Assembly (NCBI GenBank): GCA_027660625.1
Contig: JAQDNC010000018.1
Coordinates: 1 to 32,556, forward strand
Direction: 5' to 3'
DNA length: 32,556 bases
Source of the DNA: Coriobacteriaceae bacterium AM100-PB1-1D-6A
GTDB taxonomy: Bacteria > Actinomycetota > Coriobacteriia > Coriobacteriales > Coriobacteriaceae
Shown piece by piece: positions 23,133 through 30,538 of this stretch (within the stretch, counting starts at the first letter, position 1; each line of letters begins with the position of its first letter). A program made the position numbers and the translations under genes. The notes under the pieces were generated by a model. That model made no database searches, had not been told where the DNA came from, and saw only the letters and a program-made list of their open reading frames with translations.

Positions 23133-24086
23133 CTACTGGCCGCGCACCCGGCGGGCGATGCGGTCGGAAAGCGACGCCTTGTCGGCGCGGTTCTTGCCCC
23201 AAAACGCGCAGGCCACCATGCCGGGGCCCACGTGCGAGCCGATGGTGGGACCCACGGAGCTGCGAATGATCGTGACGTCGGCGCAGCCCTCCTCCTTGCG
23301 GATGGCGGCTTCGAGCCAGTCGCCGTCCTTTTCGGCATCGGCCGTCATAATGGCGATGGGCATGGTGCGATCGGGCACGTAGTTCTCGCGGAACGACTTG
23401 AGGATGGACTTGAGCGCCTTCTTGCGGCCGCGGTTGACGCCGATCAGCGACAGCGAGCCGGCCAGGTCGTAGGAGAGCTCGGGCTTGACATCGAGCTTTG
23501 CCGTGAGTTGCGCCGCCGCGGGCGGAATGCGGCCACCGGCAGCCAGCGCATCGAAGCTCTCGAGCGTAAAGTAGCCGTGTACGTAGGTCTTGGCCTCGTT
23601 TGCCCAATCGACCAGCTGCTTGGCAGTCAGTCCTGCCGAACGCTGGCGCACGGCCTCGAGCGCCAAGAGCGCACCGGTCGCGCAGGGCAGAGCGTTGTCG
23701 ACCACGTAGAGCTCAAAGTTGGGATACTCGGCGCGCACGGCATCTGCCGCCTGGCACGCGGAGTTGTAGCTCGACGACAGCGCCGAGGTAAAGCACAGGT
23801 AGACCGTGGGCGTGCCCTCTTTGGCGCACTCGGTAAAGAACTCGATATAGCGACCGAGCGACACAGCCGAGGTGGACACGCGGGCACCGGCGCGCATGCG
23901 GTCGTAGAACTCCTTAGGGCTCATGCTCGACCAGATGTCGTCTGTGCGCTCCTCGCCATCGATAATGAAAGGGAAACCCAGGATATCGACATCGAGGTTC
24001 GCGGCGACCTCGGGGCTAAAGTCGCAGCAGGTATCGACGACGATGCGGCAACGGTTCGAATGACCGGCGGATGCGGCCTTGTCCAT
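23133..24086 (-). CDS. DegV family protein (fatty-acid-binding)
   Basis: DegV/FakB proteins bind a fatty acid and present it to a fatty-acid kinase. Family features are IVVDTCCDFSPEVAANLDVDILGFPFIIDGEE, then SPKEFYDRMRAGARVSTSAVSLGRYIEFF (usual form TSQPS; here TSAVS), CFTSALSSSYNSACQA, YVVDNALPCATGALLALEA, and a final IRSSVGPTIGSHVGPGMVACAFWG. Length is 317 residues. ATG at 24086 has GGAG eight bases upstream; an in-frame TTG just before it is not needed. It is followed by the hydroxyacid dehydrogenase gene about 100 bases away. Confidence 0.9.
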   Translation of the reverse strand: MDKAASAGHSNRCRIVVDTCCDFSPEVAANLDVDILGFPFIIDGEERTDDIWSSMSPKEFYDRMRAGARVSTSAVSLGRYIEFFTECAKEGTPTVYLCFTSALSSSYNSACQAADAVRAEYPNFELYVVDNALPCATGALLALEAVRQRSAGLTAKQLVDWANEAKTYVHGYFTLESFDALAAGGRIPPAAAQLTAKLDVKPELSYDLAGSLSLIGVNRGRKKALKSILKSFRENYVPDRTMPIAIMTADAEKDGDWLEAAIRKEEGCADVTIIRSSVGPTIGSHVGPGMVACAFWGKNRADKASLSDRIARRVRGQ

Positions 24087-24100
24087 CAAAGCGACTCCTT

Positions 24101-24136
24101 ACGTAAAAAGGCGGCCACCCGCATGGGATGGCCGCC
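24101..24136 (-). terminator. Terminator of hpf
   Basis: On the minus strand GGCGGCCATCCC and GGGTGGCCGCC pair around GCAT-type loop bases and are followed by TTTTTACG. It lies between hpf and the degV-type gene. Confidence 0.9.
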
Positions 24137-24165
24137 AACCGTTAACTCATGCAAGTTAACGTATT

Positions 24166-24750
24166 TTACTCGTCAAGTGTTTCGATGCGGGGCTTGATGA
24201 TGCCATATCCACCATTCTTACGGTGATACACCACATTGATGAGACCGGTCGTCGCGTTCTCGAACACGTAGAAGTCGTGGCCCAGCAAATCGGTCTGCAC
24301 CAGCGCCTGCTCCTCGGTCATCGGGGTGACATCGATGACCTTCTCGCGGACGAGCAGGTCGTCGTCCTCCTCGGGCAGCAGCAGGTCGGCCAGATCCTCA
24401 ACGCGCTCGACCGGCGCGACATCCGCGGCACTGGCACCACCCTGGCGGTTGTCCACGACCTTGGTCTTGAACTTGCGCAGCTGGCGGGTGACCTTATCGG
24501 CGGAGAGGTCGATGGCGGCGTACATATCTGCACCGTGCTCGGCAACGCGAATCACCGAACCGCGGGCACGAACCGTGACCTCGACGATTGCCGGGTTGGG
24601 GTTCGAGGGGTTCTTCTCATAACGAAGCACAACGTCGACCGTCATGGGCTCGATATCGAAAACCTTGAGCGCCTCGCCGATCTTCTCATCCACATGCGCA
24701 CGCAGAGCATCGGTTACCGTCGTCTTGCGTCCAGAAACCTTGATATCCAT
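24166..24750 (-). CDS. hpf: Ribosome hibernation promoting factor, long form (HPF/RaiA)
   Basis: Long HPF dimerises 70S ribosomes into inactive 100S particles in stationary phase. The 194-residue protein has the N-terminal S30AE domain (DIKVSGRKTTVTDALRAHVDEKI; the AIDLSADKVTRQLRKFKTK helix) and a C-terminal dimerisation domain (LVQTDLLGHDFYVFENATTGLINVVYHRKNGGYGII). A linker of about 60 acidic residues joins them. ATG at 24750 has GGAG upstream and matches the usual N-terminus, so the longer upstream reading frame is not used. It is monocistronic. Confidence 0.96.
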   Translation of the reverse strand: MDIKVSGRKTTVTDALRAHVDEKIGEALKVFDIEPMTVDVVLRYEKNPSNPNPAIVEVTVRARGSVIRVAEHGADMYAAIDLSADKVTRQLRKFKTKVVDNRQGGASAADVAPVERVEDLADLLLPEEDDDLLVREKVIDVTPMTEEQALVQTDLLGHDFYVFENATTGLINVVYHRKNGGYGIIKPRIETLDE

Positions 24751-25067
24751 ACGTGGCTCCAATCTGCCTCGGGGACTTACTGTACTGGCTATGTACCCAT
24801 TGCCGTGCATTTAATCACGCGATTTCCCAAAGACCCGAATAACGACTGCTTGATACCGCATACCGAAGTCTCGCACTTTTCCGTGGCAAAGTGCGCTATA
24901 GGAAGGCGTCGGCAAAGCTAGTTTTTCTCCTGGAAATCAGCTTTTACCTGCCGTTTTTACCAAAATAGAAAAGCCGGGCTCCCTTATTGGGGAGACCCGG
25001 CTATGCGTGTTGAAACCGTGAAGAAGTGCCTCGTTCAATGTATGGCAGGCGCCACCCCTACCAATAA
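24751..25067. other. Intergenic region between hpf and the lipoprotein gene
   Basis: It holds the hpf promoter region, including a hairpin at 24872-24895 (CGCACTTT / AAAGTGCG), and the terminator of the lipoprotein gene at 24972-25002. No gene is seen. Confidence 0.5.
24962..25002 (-). terminator. Terminator of the lipoprotein gene
   Basis: AGCCGGG-CTCCC pairs with GGGAG-A-CCCGGCT (one bulged A) around a short loop; on the minus strand the stem is followed by TTTTCTATTTT. Confidence 0.9.
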
Positions 25068-26078
25068 CTAGCTATTGAGCTTGTTGATGTCATCGTCGGT
25101 GATGGTGCCCTCCTGGCTAGACGACGGGCTGTCGCCGTTGTTATCAGAGGCGTCGTCATCGGAGGACTCGGTCTCGTTGGACGTGGAGTCGGATGCCTGC
25201 ACATTGGCCCCCGAAACGGTCTTGGCGGTAAGGTCATAGGGCATCTGTCCGTACCAGACGCAGTGGACTGCCTCGAGCGTGCCATCGACCGTGATGCCAT
25301 CGAGGGCATCGCTCACGGCACGGCACAGCTCATCATTAGAGCTAAGACCTGCGACGCCAAGCGTGGAGGGCGCCTCGAGCGTACCGACATAGGAGATCTG
25401 GCTCATCAGACGCGCGAGGTAGCCACCAGCCGTGGAATCACAGATCACGTAATCGACCTCGCCCGACTCGAGCGCCTCAAAGCACTCATTGATGTTGGAG
25501 AAGGTCTTTTGGTTGGCGGTGATGCTTTGCTTGGCGAGCGCCTCCTGCGAGGCCGAGGAGGTCTGAACGCCCAGGGTAGCGGTGTTAAGCGTTTCGGTGG
25601 AAACGCTCAGCGACTCGCCGTCACTGCTCTTGCCGAATACGGCGGGGGCGTCGTACAGACAGGTGCCAAGTGAGCTGATATCGCCGTCCGTAGACCTGGC
25701 GTCGCCAATAAAGATGTCGGCCTTTTTATCGCTGAGCGCGGAATCGGCCGAGGACGCATCGACAAAGGCGACTTTGAGACCCATGCGGCATGCAAGGGCA
25801 CGAGCGGCATCGACCGCATAGCCCGTGAGGTTTCCGTCGGCATCCTGCATGGCTTGCGGGGCATCGGAAGTATCGAGGGCGACCGTCAGGGTTCCCGGCG
25901 TGACCAGGGCATCGTCCGATACCGTGGGGGTAACGGTCTCGCGCTCGATCTGGTCGATCGTGGGCGTCGTGAACGTGGACAGTGGATTGAACGCACATCC
26001 ACTCAGGCCCAAAACGGCAATGACCACCGCGGTCCCAGCACCTAACCGAGCCGCATGCATCAAGCTGCCCCTCACCAT
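25068..26078 (-). CDS. Solute-binding lipoprotein (amino-acid-type SBP, family 3-like)
   Basis: The protein begins with a lipoprotein signal: hydrophobic core GAGTAVVIAVLGLSGC with the Cys as lipid anchor. It continues with features of the periplasmic binding protein type 2 fold: LTVALDTSDAPQAMQDADGNLTGYAVDAARALACRMGLKV, later a DIFIGDARS segment and ESGEVDYVICDSTAGGYL, as in polar amino-acid ABC receptors. The C-terminal 60 residues are a low-complexity Ser/Asp/Asn tail. No ABC ATPase or permease gene is near, so it is an orphan receptor here. ATG at 26078 is chosen; ATG at 26060 (AGGGG upstream) is equally possible. A consensus promoter lies about 330 bases upstream. Confidence 0.85.
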   Translation of the reverse strand: MVRGSLMHAARLGAGTAVVIAVLGLSGCAFNPLSTFTTPTIDQIERETVTPTVSDDALVTPGTLTVALDTSDAPQAMQDADGNLTGYAVDAARALACRMGLKVAFVDASSADSALSDKKADIFIGDARSTDGDISSLGTCLYDAPAVFGKSSDGESLSVSTETLNTATLGVQTSSASQEALAKQSITANQKTFSNINECFEALESGEVDYVICDSTAGGYLARLMSQISYVGTLEAPSTLGVAGLSSNDELCRAVSDALDGITVDGTLEAVHCVWYGQMPYDLTAKTVSGANVQASDSTSNETESSDDDASDNNGDSPSSSQEGTITDDDINKLNS

Positions 26079-26409
26079 GTCCACTACCCTGCCTTCTGTG
26101 TCGTATACAATCCGTGCCCTGCACGGAATATCGGGTTGTTCCCACCAGCTGACCTGGTATTTGACCCCACACTTGCGCACCGGGGCGTTTGCTCGGGAGG
26201 CCGCAGCCACCTTCACGACTGGCCCGCTCGCCCGCGAGGCGGTATTGCCCCAAAGAAAGTAGAACGGACGGTGCGGCTTACATCTAGGACGCGCCATGAT
26301 CGCGCCGCGCGCACGCGGTCGCTTACGTGGATCCCTTTGACCGCGTCTGTCTTGGACTAGGATGGGCATTTCGTCCGTCCGCAACCACAGCCTGGCAGGA
26401 ACGTAGGGC
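26079..26409 (-). other. Long structured leader upstream of the lipoprotein gene
   Basis: About 330 bases separate a consensus promoter from the start codon. The interval is GC-rich and forms several hairpins: GCGGTC with GACCGC in the middle part, and CCGTGC with GCACGG near the start codon. It does not match any riboswitch motif I can recognise. It could be a long 5' UTR or contain a small RNA. An in-frame upstream extension of the reading frame exists but lacks a ribosome-binding site. Confidence 0.4.
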
Positions 26410-26438
26410 ATTATAGCTAAGTTCAAGCTATAGTTTAA
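26410..26438 (-). promoter_or_regulatory. Consensus sigma-70 promoter for the lipoprotein transcript
   Basis: On the minus strand TTAAAC (26438-26433) and TATAAT (26415-26410) are spaced by exactly 17 bases. The expected start is near 26403. Confidence 0.7.
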
Positions 26439-26516
26439 GGTTAGGGACGTTATTCGCATCGCGAGCACAGATTTCGCAGGTCGGGGCGGACCATTCGTGC
26501 CCCCATGAAGCCCGGA

Positions 26517-26558
26517 GCTCCCCCACGGGGAGCCCCGGGGCACCCGTCTCAGGGTGCC
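26517..26558. repeat. Two adjacent GC-rich hairpins
   Basis: GCTCCCC/GGGGAGC (26517-26533) and GGCACCC/GGGTGCC (26539-26558) are perfect 7-bp stems with 3- and 6-base loops. They directly abut the inverted-repeat element on its left. Neither has a T-run. Confidence 0.6.
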
Positions 26559-26560
26559 GT

Positions 26561-26775
26561 GTGCAAAAAACGGCAAATATGAGTACTGCTACCAATTTAG
26601 TAGCAGCGTATTTCCGCCCCACGAGCCCTTTTTGAGTTCCGCACAGCCCGCTTGGCGCCAAGATATTCCACATTCGTTTATTATCTCTTCGCTGAATCCA
26701 GTTTTTCGGCCCAAGTTTCTTTATTTTTGCTGTCACTAATCTAGTAACAGTACTCATATTTGCCGTTTTTTGCAC
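26561..26775. repeat. 215-bp element with long, near-perfect inverted-repeat ends
   Basis: The two ends are reverse complements: the first 28 bases (starting GTGCAAAAAACGGCAAATAT) are identical in both arms, and similarity continues to about 47 bases. Each arm holds an inner hairpin (CTGCTAC...GTAGCAG at the left, CTGTTACTA...TAGTGACAG at the right) whose bases differ between arms in a way that keeps pairing. It sits between the stop of the gene at 26812 and the promoter of the lipoprotein gene, and contains no gene. It looks like a small non-autonomous repeat (MITE-like) or paired extragenic repeats. Confidence 0.75.
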
Positions 26776-26811
26776 ATGGCATATAAACAGACCCCCTATA
26801 AAGCCATAGTT

Positions 26812-27924
26812 TTACGCCGGCTTGAGCCCAAAGCACGCTCGGAGCGTATTCAGCAGAGCATCTTGCCTCTTTCGACGAGCCTCTACACGATTCTGATATC
26901 GTTTACCCATACGCTGGTGGATGCGCCATGCGAGCGCTTCCATCGCTTCCATGTCGCAGAGCATCTCGTTGTTGACCGTCGCGACCTCGATTCCCATGGA
27001 CGCCAAACCCGTATTGCGTTTTTCATCGTGAATGCGCCCGCCGCGAGACGAATGGCCCTGCTCACCGTTGTATTCCAGGTCAAACCGAGCTGCTTCCTGA
27101 TAGGCATCGCAAACCGCATACGGCATCCCCGAGATCGCCTGCGCACGGTCGTTGAACTCGATCTTGTGGTCGGTCTTAAAGGGACCGCAGGCAAATCCGC
27201 CATAAGAAAACGGAAGCGAAAACATGGCAAGCATGATGCATTCCATGGGTGAGCGCAGGTTTTCCGACAGAAAGGGGCACAGCCGCCGCAGCTGCTTGGC
27301 CGCGCTCCCCTTGCATGCCGCAAGGTAATCTGCCAGGCGATCGGGCGTCAGCACTGGCTCGACCTCAAAGTAGCCCACATCTGACGGCTGGTCCTTATCC
27401 TTTGCAAGCCTGTTCACGGTAGGCGAGCTGTAAGGGGGCAGATACTGCCCGCGATCGCTCAGCGAAATCTTGGAGCACAGCTCCTGGGCCAGGGCAAATG
27501 CCTGGATACAGCCGACTTCGCGCGCAACGGCGGCACAGAGGGCCTCGGGAGACAAGCTGTACACTCCCGGCTCCACCTCCAAAATCGAGGCGTCCGGCAG
27601 GTCTGTAGAACAAACGGACCAGCTTGCACCAGGCATGCGGCGACGCTGCTTCGCCGACCCCACCAGCAGGCACAAGTCTTCTTGGACCTCGCCACTCACG
27701 GCCCCGATCCGCACCAAATCGGGAAGATAAATGTCCTCGGCCGAGGGAGACGATGTATGCAGCACACGGCGCTCTTCATCGGGATCGAGGTCTCTCCAGC
27801 TGATGTAACCCATTTGTCGGCGCTCGGCGCGCATCATGCGCAGCGCCGAGGCACCGGTCAGGACTACGGAGGCCGCCAGTTGCTCGCTTGTCGGCTCGAT
27901 GCGCCGCGCTATCTTCACTGCCAC
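26812..27924 (-). CDS. Unknown protein with possible PD-(D/E)xK nuclease-like C-terminus
   Basis: This 370-residue protein has no family I can name with certainty. The N-terminal 230 residues carry no clear motif. The C-terminal part resembles the Vsr/DUF559-like nuclease fold: SPMECIMLAMFSLPFSYGG (Glu in a helix), RFDLEYNGEQGHSSR with a D-x-E-Y-x-G pattern and following His, then IHDEKRNTGLASMGIEVATV. The likely start is GTG at 27924, with GGGGG seven bases upstream; TTG at 27942 would overlap comF. It follows comF after 11 bases and is probably cotranscribed with it. A nuclease role is inference. Confidence 0.72.
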   Translation of the reverse strand: MAVKIARRIEPTSEQLAASVVLTGASALRMMRAERRQMGYISWRDLDPDEERRVLHTSSPSAEDIYLPDLVRIGAVSGEVQEDLCLLVGSAKQRRRMPGASWSVCSTDLPDASILEVEPGVYSLSPEALCAAVAREVGCIQAFALAQELCSKISLSDRGQYLPPYSSPTVNRLAKDKDQPSDVGYFEVEPVLTPDRLADYLAACKGSAAKQLRRLCPFLSENLRSPMECIMLAMFSLPFSYGGFACGPFKTDHKIEFNDRAQAISGMPYAVCDAYQEAARFDLEYNGEQGHSSRGGRIHDEKRNTGLASMGIEVATVNNEMLCDMEAMEALAWRIHQRMGKRYQNRVEARRKRQDALLNTLRACFGLKPA

Positions 27925-27935
27925 AAAACCACCCC

Positions 27936-28742
27936 CTACCAAACGCGTGCGATAGCGAGGCCATCGACTGCTGCGGCGCCGGCACGCTTGAGCTCCGCCG
28001 AGGCTGCTGCCATGGTCGCGCCCGTGGTAATGACATCATCGATGAGCAGCAGACGGCGGCCGCGCACATCCTCGACCGTCTCGTACATGCCCCGGGCATG
28101 CTCCCGGCGCTCATCGCGGCCGAGCTCTCGCTGGTCACCATGACCGTATTTGACCAGGGCGTCCAGCAACGGGACACCCGAAAGATCGCAAAACGAGCGC
28201 GCGATTGCTTCCATATGGTCGAATCCACGCCGCCGAAACGCCGCCGCAGTCGCGGGCACAAACACCACCGCGTCCGCACCGGACAACACACCGCCGTAGC
28301 GATCGGATGCTGCCACCTGGGCATGCAAGGCAGTGTCGTAGAGCAACTCCGCCAGATACGGTGCCAGACGGCGCTCGCCCGCATCCTTGTACGCCTTGAT
28401 GATGCGCGGCAGCGGATGTGCATAGACGGCACACGCCAGGCAGCGATCGAGCGCCTCGGCCATTGCCGAAGACGTGCCCTCGACCGAGCACTCGGTACAC
28501 AGCAAATCCCCAAACGGGGCGCCGCATCGGATGCAACTATGACACGGATCGATGAGCGCGAGCGATGCCAGACAATCCTGGCAGATCAGCGCACCGGAAC
28601 GCTCGCAGCCAGCGCATCGCGTGGGCGACAACGCCTCGAGCGCCTCATACGTCGCGCGCTCGGCAAGCGGTAGCAATTCGTCCGCAAACGGTAGGACGCC
28701 TGCGCCCTGCAAGCGAGTCAATACGTTCAGATGTCTCTTCAT
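27936..28742 (-). CDS. comF: ComF-family phosphoribosyltransferase-like protein
   Basis: ComF proteins take part in DNA uptake/competence in some bacteria. Features: N-terminal zinc-finger-like Cys pairs (CAGCERSGALICQDC; CIRCGAPFGDLLCTEC), the IIKAYKDAGERRLAPYLAELL segment, and the PRTase signature RRLLLIDDVITTGATM with the PRPP-binding DDVxTTGAT loop. It is 268 residues, slightly long. The ribosome-binding site lies inside a strong hairpin just upstream of the ATG. Confidence 0.93.
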   Translation of the reverse strand: MKRHLNVLTRLQGAGVLPFADELLPLAERATYEALEALSPTRCAGCERSGALICQDCLASLALIDPCHSCIRCGAPFGDLLCTECSVEGTSSAMAEALDRCLACAVYAHPLPRIIKAYKDAGERRLAPYLAELLYDTALHAQVAASDRYGGVLSGADAVVFVPATAAAFRRRGFDHMEAIARSFCDLSGVPLLDALVKYGHGDQRELGRDERREHARGMYETVEDVRGRRLLLIDDVITTGATMAAASAELKRAGAAAVDGLAIARVW

Positions 28743-28745
28743 GAC

Positions 28746-28781
28746 ACAACCCTCCCTACGCGAAGGCGAAGGGAGGGTTGT
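28746..28781 (-). promoter_or_regulatory. Hairpin that covers the comF ribosome-binding site
   Basis: On the minus strand the arms ACAACCCTCCCT and AGGGAGGGTTGT are perfect, with an inner CGC/GCG stem and CTTC loop. The GGGAGGG in the 3' arm is the Shine-Dalgarno region, three to ten bases before the comF ATG (28742). There is no T-run, so this looks like translational control rather than a terminator. Confidence 0.65.
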
Positions 28782-28843
28782 CGGTGTAGAGCCATGATAC
28801 CCAGAGGTGCTGGGGTCAGGCGGGTTACATCCGCTTACGGACG

Positions 28844-30538
28844 TTATTCGCCGGCAGGCGGTTGCGGTACGGACGAGGTGCGGGTCGAGCCTTCGCCACC
28901 GTCCTGGCGCGGCTTGCGGGAGCGACGGCGACGGCGACGCTTTTGACCCTGGTCGGTCGAGCCCTCGCCGCCGCGATCCTCACGCGGTTCGCACTCGTCG
29001 CGAGCGCCGCCGTGCGAAGCCTTGGCGGCAGCTCCTCCGCCATCGCCGGGGCGACGGCGCGTGACCTTGACTTCGCCATCCGAAACCTGATCGGCCACAG
29101 AAGGAATCGAGGGTTTCTGCTGCGCGCCCGAGGAATGGCGACGACGCGGACGTGACGCGCGCTCCTCCTCGCCACGCGGCTTGCCAGCCTTGTCGGCAGG
29201 CGCGTCGGAGGCCGAGGCGCCCTTGGGAGCGGCACCGGCCTCGCGAGCAGCTGCGGCGCGGAAGGCGTCCTCGCGCTCCTCGCTCGACAGGTGACGGCGA
29301 CGACGGCGCGTGGGGTTCATGCCACCGCCGCGATTTTGCTGCTGGGGCTGCTGAGCCTCGCACTCGCGGGAAGCGTTCTTACCCGCGGCCTCGCCATTGT
29401 CGACGGACGCCGTGCGCTTGCGGCGGCGACGGCCATCGGCTGCTCCCTCGGTCTCGGGCGCCTCGGCCTTGCCGCGGCCCTTTCCACGGCCACGGCCCTC
29501 GCCCTGGCCCTGAGCGGTGCGAGCATCGGATTCGGCATCGCGACGACGGCGCTTGGGCATCGATGTGCCGGCCAGACGATCGGCGCTCGACAGGCCATCG
29601 CCCACGTCGACGCCGTTTTCGCGATCGAGTTCCATGAGCGCCAGACGCATCTCGGGCGACTCGATGCGCTCGAGCACGTCGCGCGTCACGCAGTCGGGGC
29701 GGCAGTTGCAGCCCTGCTCGGCGGCCTTCTTTTTGCAACCCTCCGAGCACGTCATATCGGCCAGGTTGACCTTAAAGACTTTGCCGTTCTCCAGGCGCAG
29801 CACCAGCTGCTCACGCGGCGTGTCATATTCCTGGATGCGCGCCTTGCCAAGCGGCGTATCGATAAGCGTCTTCTTTTTGGGCGCGCGGCTCTTAAAGTCC
29901 TTGTACGCCTCGAACTCGTAGCGCAGGCAGCACATCAGGCGGCCGCAGACGCCACTAATCTTGGACGAGTTGAGCGGCAGGTCCTGCTCCTTTGCCATGC
30001 GGATCGAAACCGGCTCAAACTGTCCGCCAAAGCGCGTGCAGCAGAGCTCCTGGCCGCACTGGGCATAGCCGCCCACCAGGCGGGTCTCGTCGCGCACGCC
30101 GATCTGGCGCATGTCGACGCGAATGTGCAGCGTCGAGGACAGGTCCTTGACGAGCTGACGGAAATCGACGCGCTCCTCGGCCGCGAAGTAGAACACAGCC
30201 TTCTCGCCGCCAAACAGGTACTCGACGCCGACCGGCTTCATCTCGAGGTCGAGCTCTTTGACCAGACGACGGAAATCGACCATGGCCTCGTCGCCCTGGA
30301 TGGCCAGGTCGTCGGCAAGCTGCAGGTCGATGTCGCTCGCCACGCGCAGCACGGGCTTGAGCGGCTGGCCGATCTCATCTTGCGGCACCTCGAAGGGATC
30401 GGCCGTGACCAGGCCGATCTCGGTTCCGCGCTCGGTGGAGCAAATGGCATAATCGGCCTCGAGGATATCCAGATCCTGCGGATCAAACCACAGGTCGCGC
30501 GAGGCGTAGGTAAACTTAACGGGTACGACTAACGGCAT
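28844..30538 (-). CDS. ricT: PSP1/RicT (YaaT)-family protein with long basic tail
   Basis: RicT is part of the Ric complex that helps RNase Y-dependent mRNA processing in Bacillus. Residues 1 to about 290 form the PSP1 core: VPVKFTYASRDLWFDPQDLDI, VEYLFGGEKAVFYFAAEERVDFRQLVKDLSS, the Cys-rich GYAQCGQELCCTRFGGQF and SGVCGRLMCCLRYEFEAY, with the Cys residues known as Fe-S ligands. An additional Cys cluster (CSEGCKKKAAEQGCNCRPDC) follows. The remaining ~260 residues are low-complexity and rich in Arg, Lys, Gly, Glu and Gln; Bacillus RicT is about 275 residues, so this tail is extra. It overlaps holB by 10 bases, the tmk-holB-yaaT order seen in many Gram-positives. Confidence 0.92.
   Translation of the reverse strand: MPLVVPVKFTYASRDLWFDPQDLDILEADYAICSTERGTEIGLVTADPFEVPQDEIGQPLKPVLRVASDIDLQLADDLAIQGDEAMVDFRRLVKELDLEMKPVGVEYLFGGEKAVFYFAAEERVDFRQLVKDLSSTLHIRVDMRQIGVRDETRLVGGYAQCGQELCCTRFGGQFEPVSIRMAKEQDLPLNSSKISGVCGRLMCCLRYEFEAYKDFKSRAPKKKTLIDTPLGKARIQEYDTPREQLVLRLENGKVFKVNLADMTCSEGCKKKAAEQGCNCRPDCVTRDVLERIESPEMRLALMELDRENGVDVGDGLSSADRLAGTSMPKRRRRDAESDARTAQGQGEGRGRGKGRGKAEAPETEGAADGRRRRKRTASVDNGEAAGKNASRECEAQQPQQQNRGGGMNPTRRRRRHLSSEEREDAFRAAAAREAGAAPKGASASDAPADKAGKPRGEEERASRPRRRHSSGAQQKPSIPSVADQVSDGEVKVTRRRPGDGGGAAAKASHGGARDECEPREDRGGEGSTDQGQKRRRRRRSRKPRQDGGEGSTRTSSVPQPPAGE

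Noticed and set aside
21964..23382. 472-residue plus-strand reading frame with Ala/Val-rich start
   Set aside because: It is antisense to the dehydrogenase and its Cys/His tail; the composition reflects the complementary codons.
26079..26576. In-frame upstream extension of the lipoprotein reading frame
   Set aside because: It would put about 165 Arg-rich residues before a clear lipoprotein signal, starts upstream of the consensus promoter, and has no ribosome-binding site.
29291..30532. 413-residue plus-strand reading frame opposite ricT
   Set aside because: It is a high-GC shadow of ricT.
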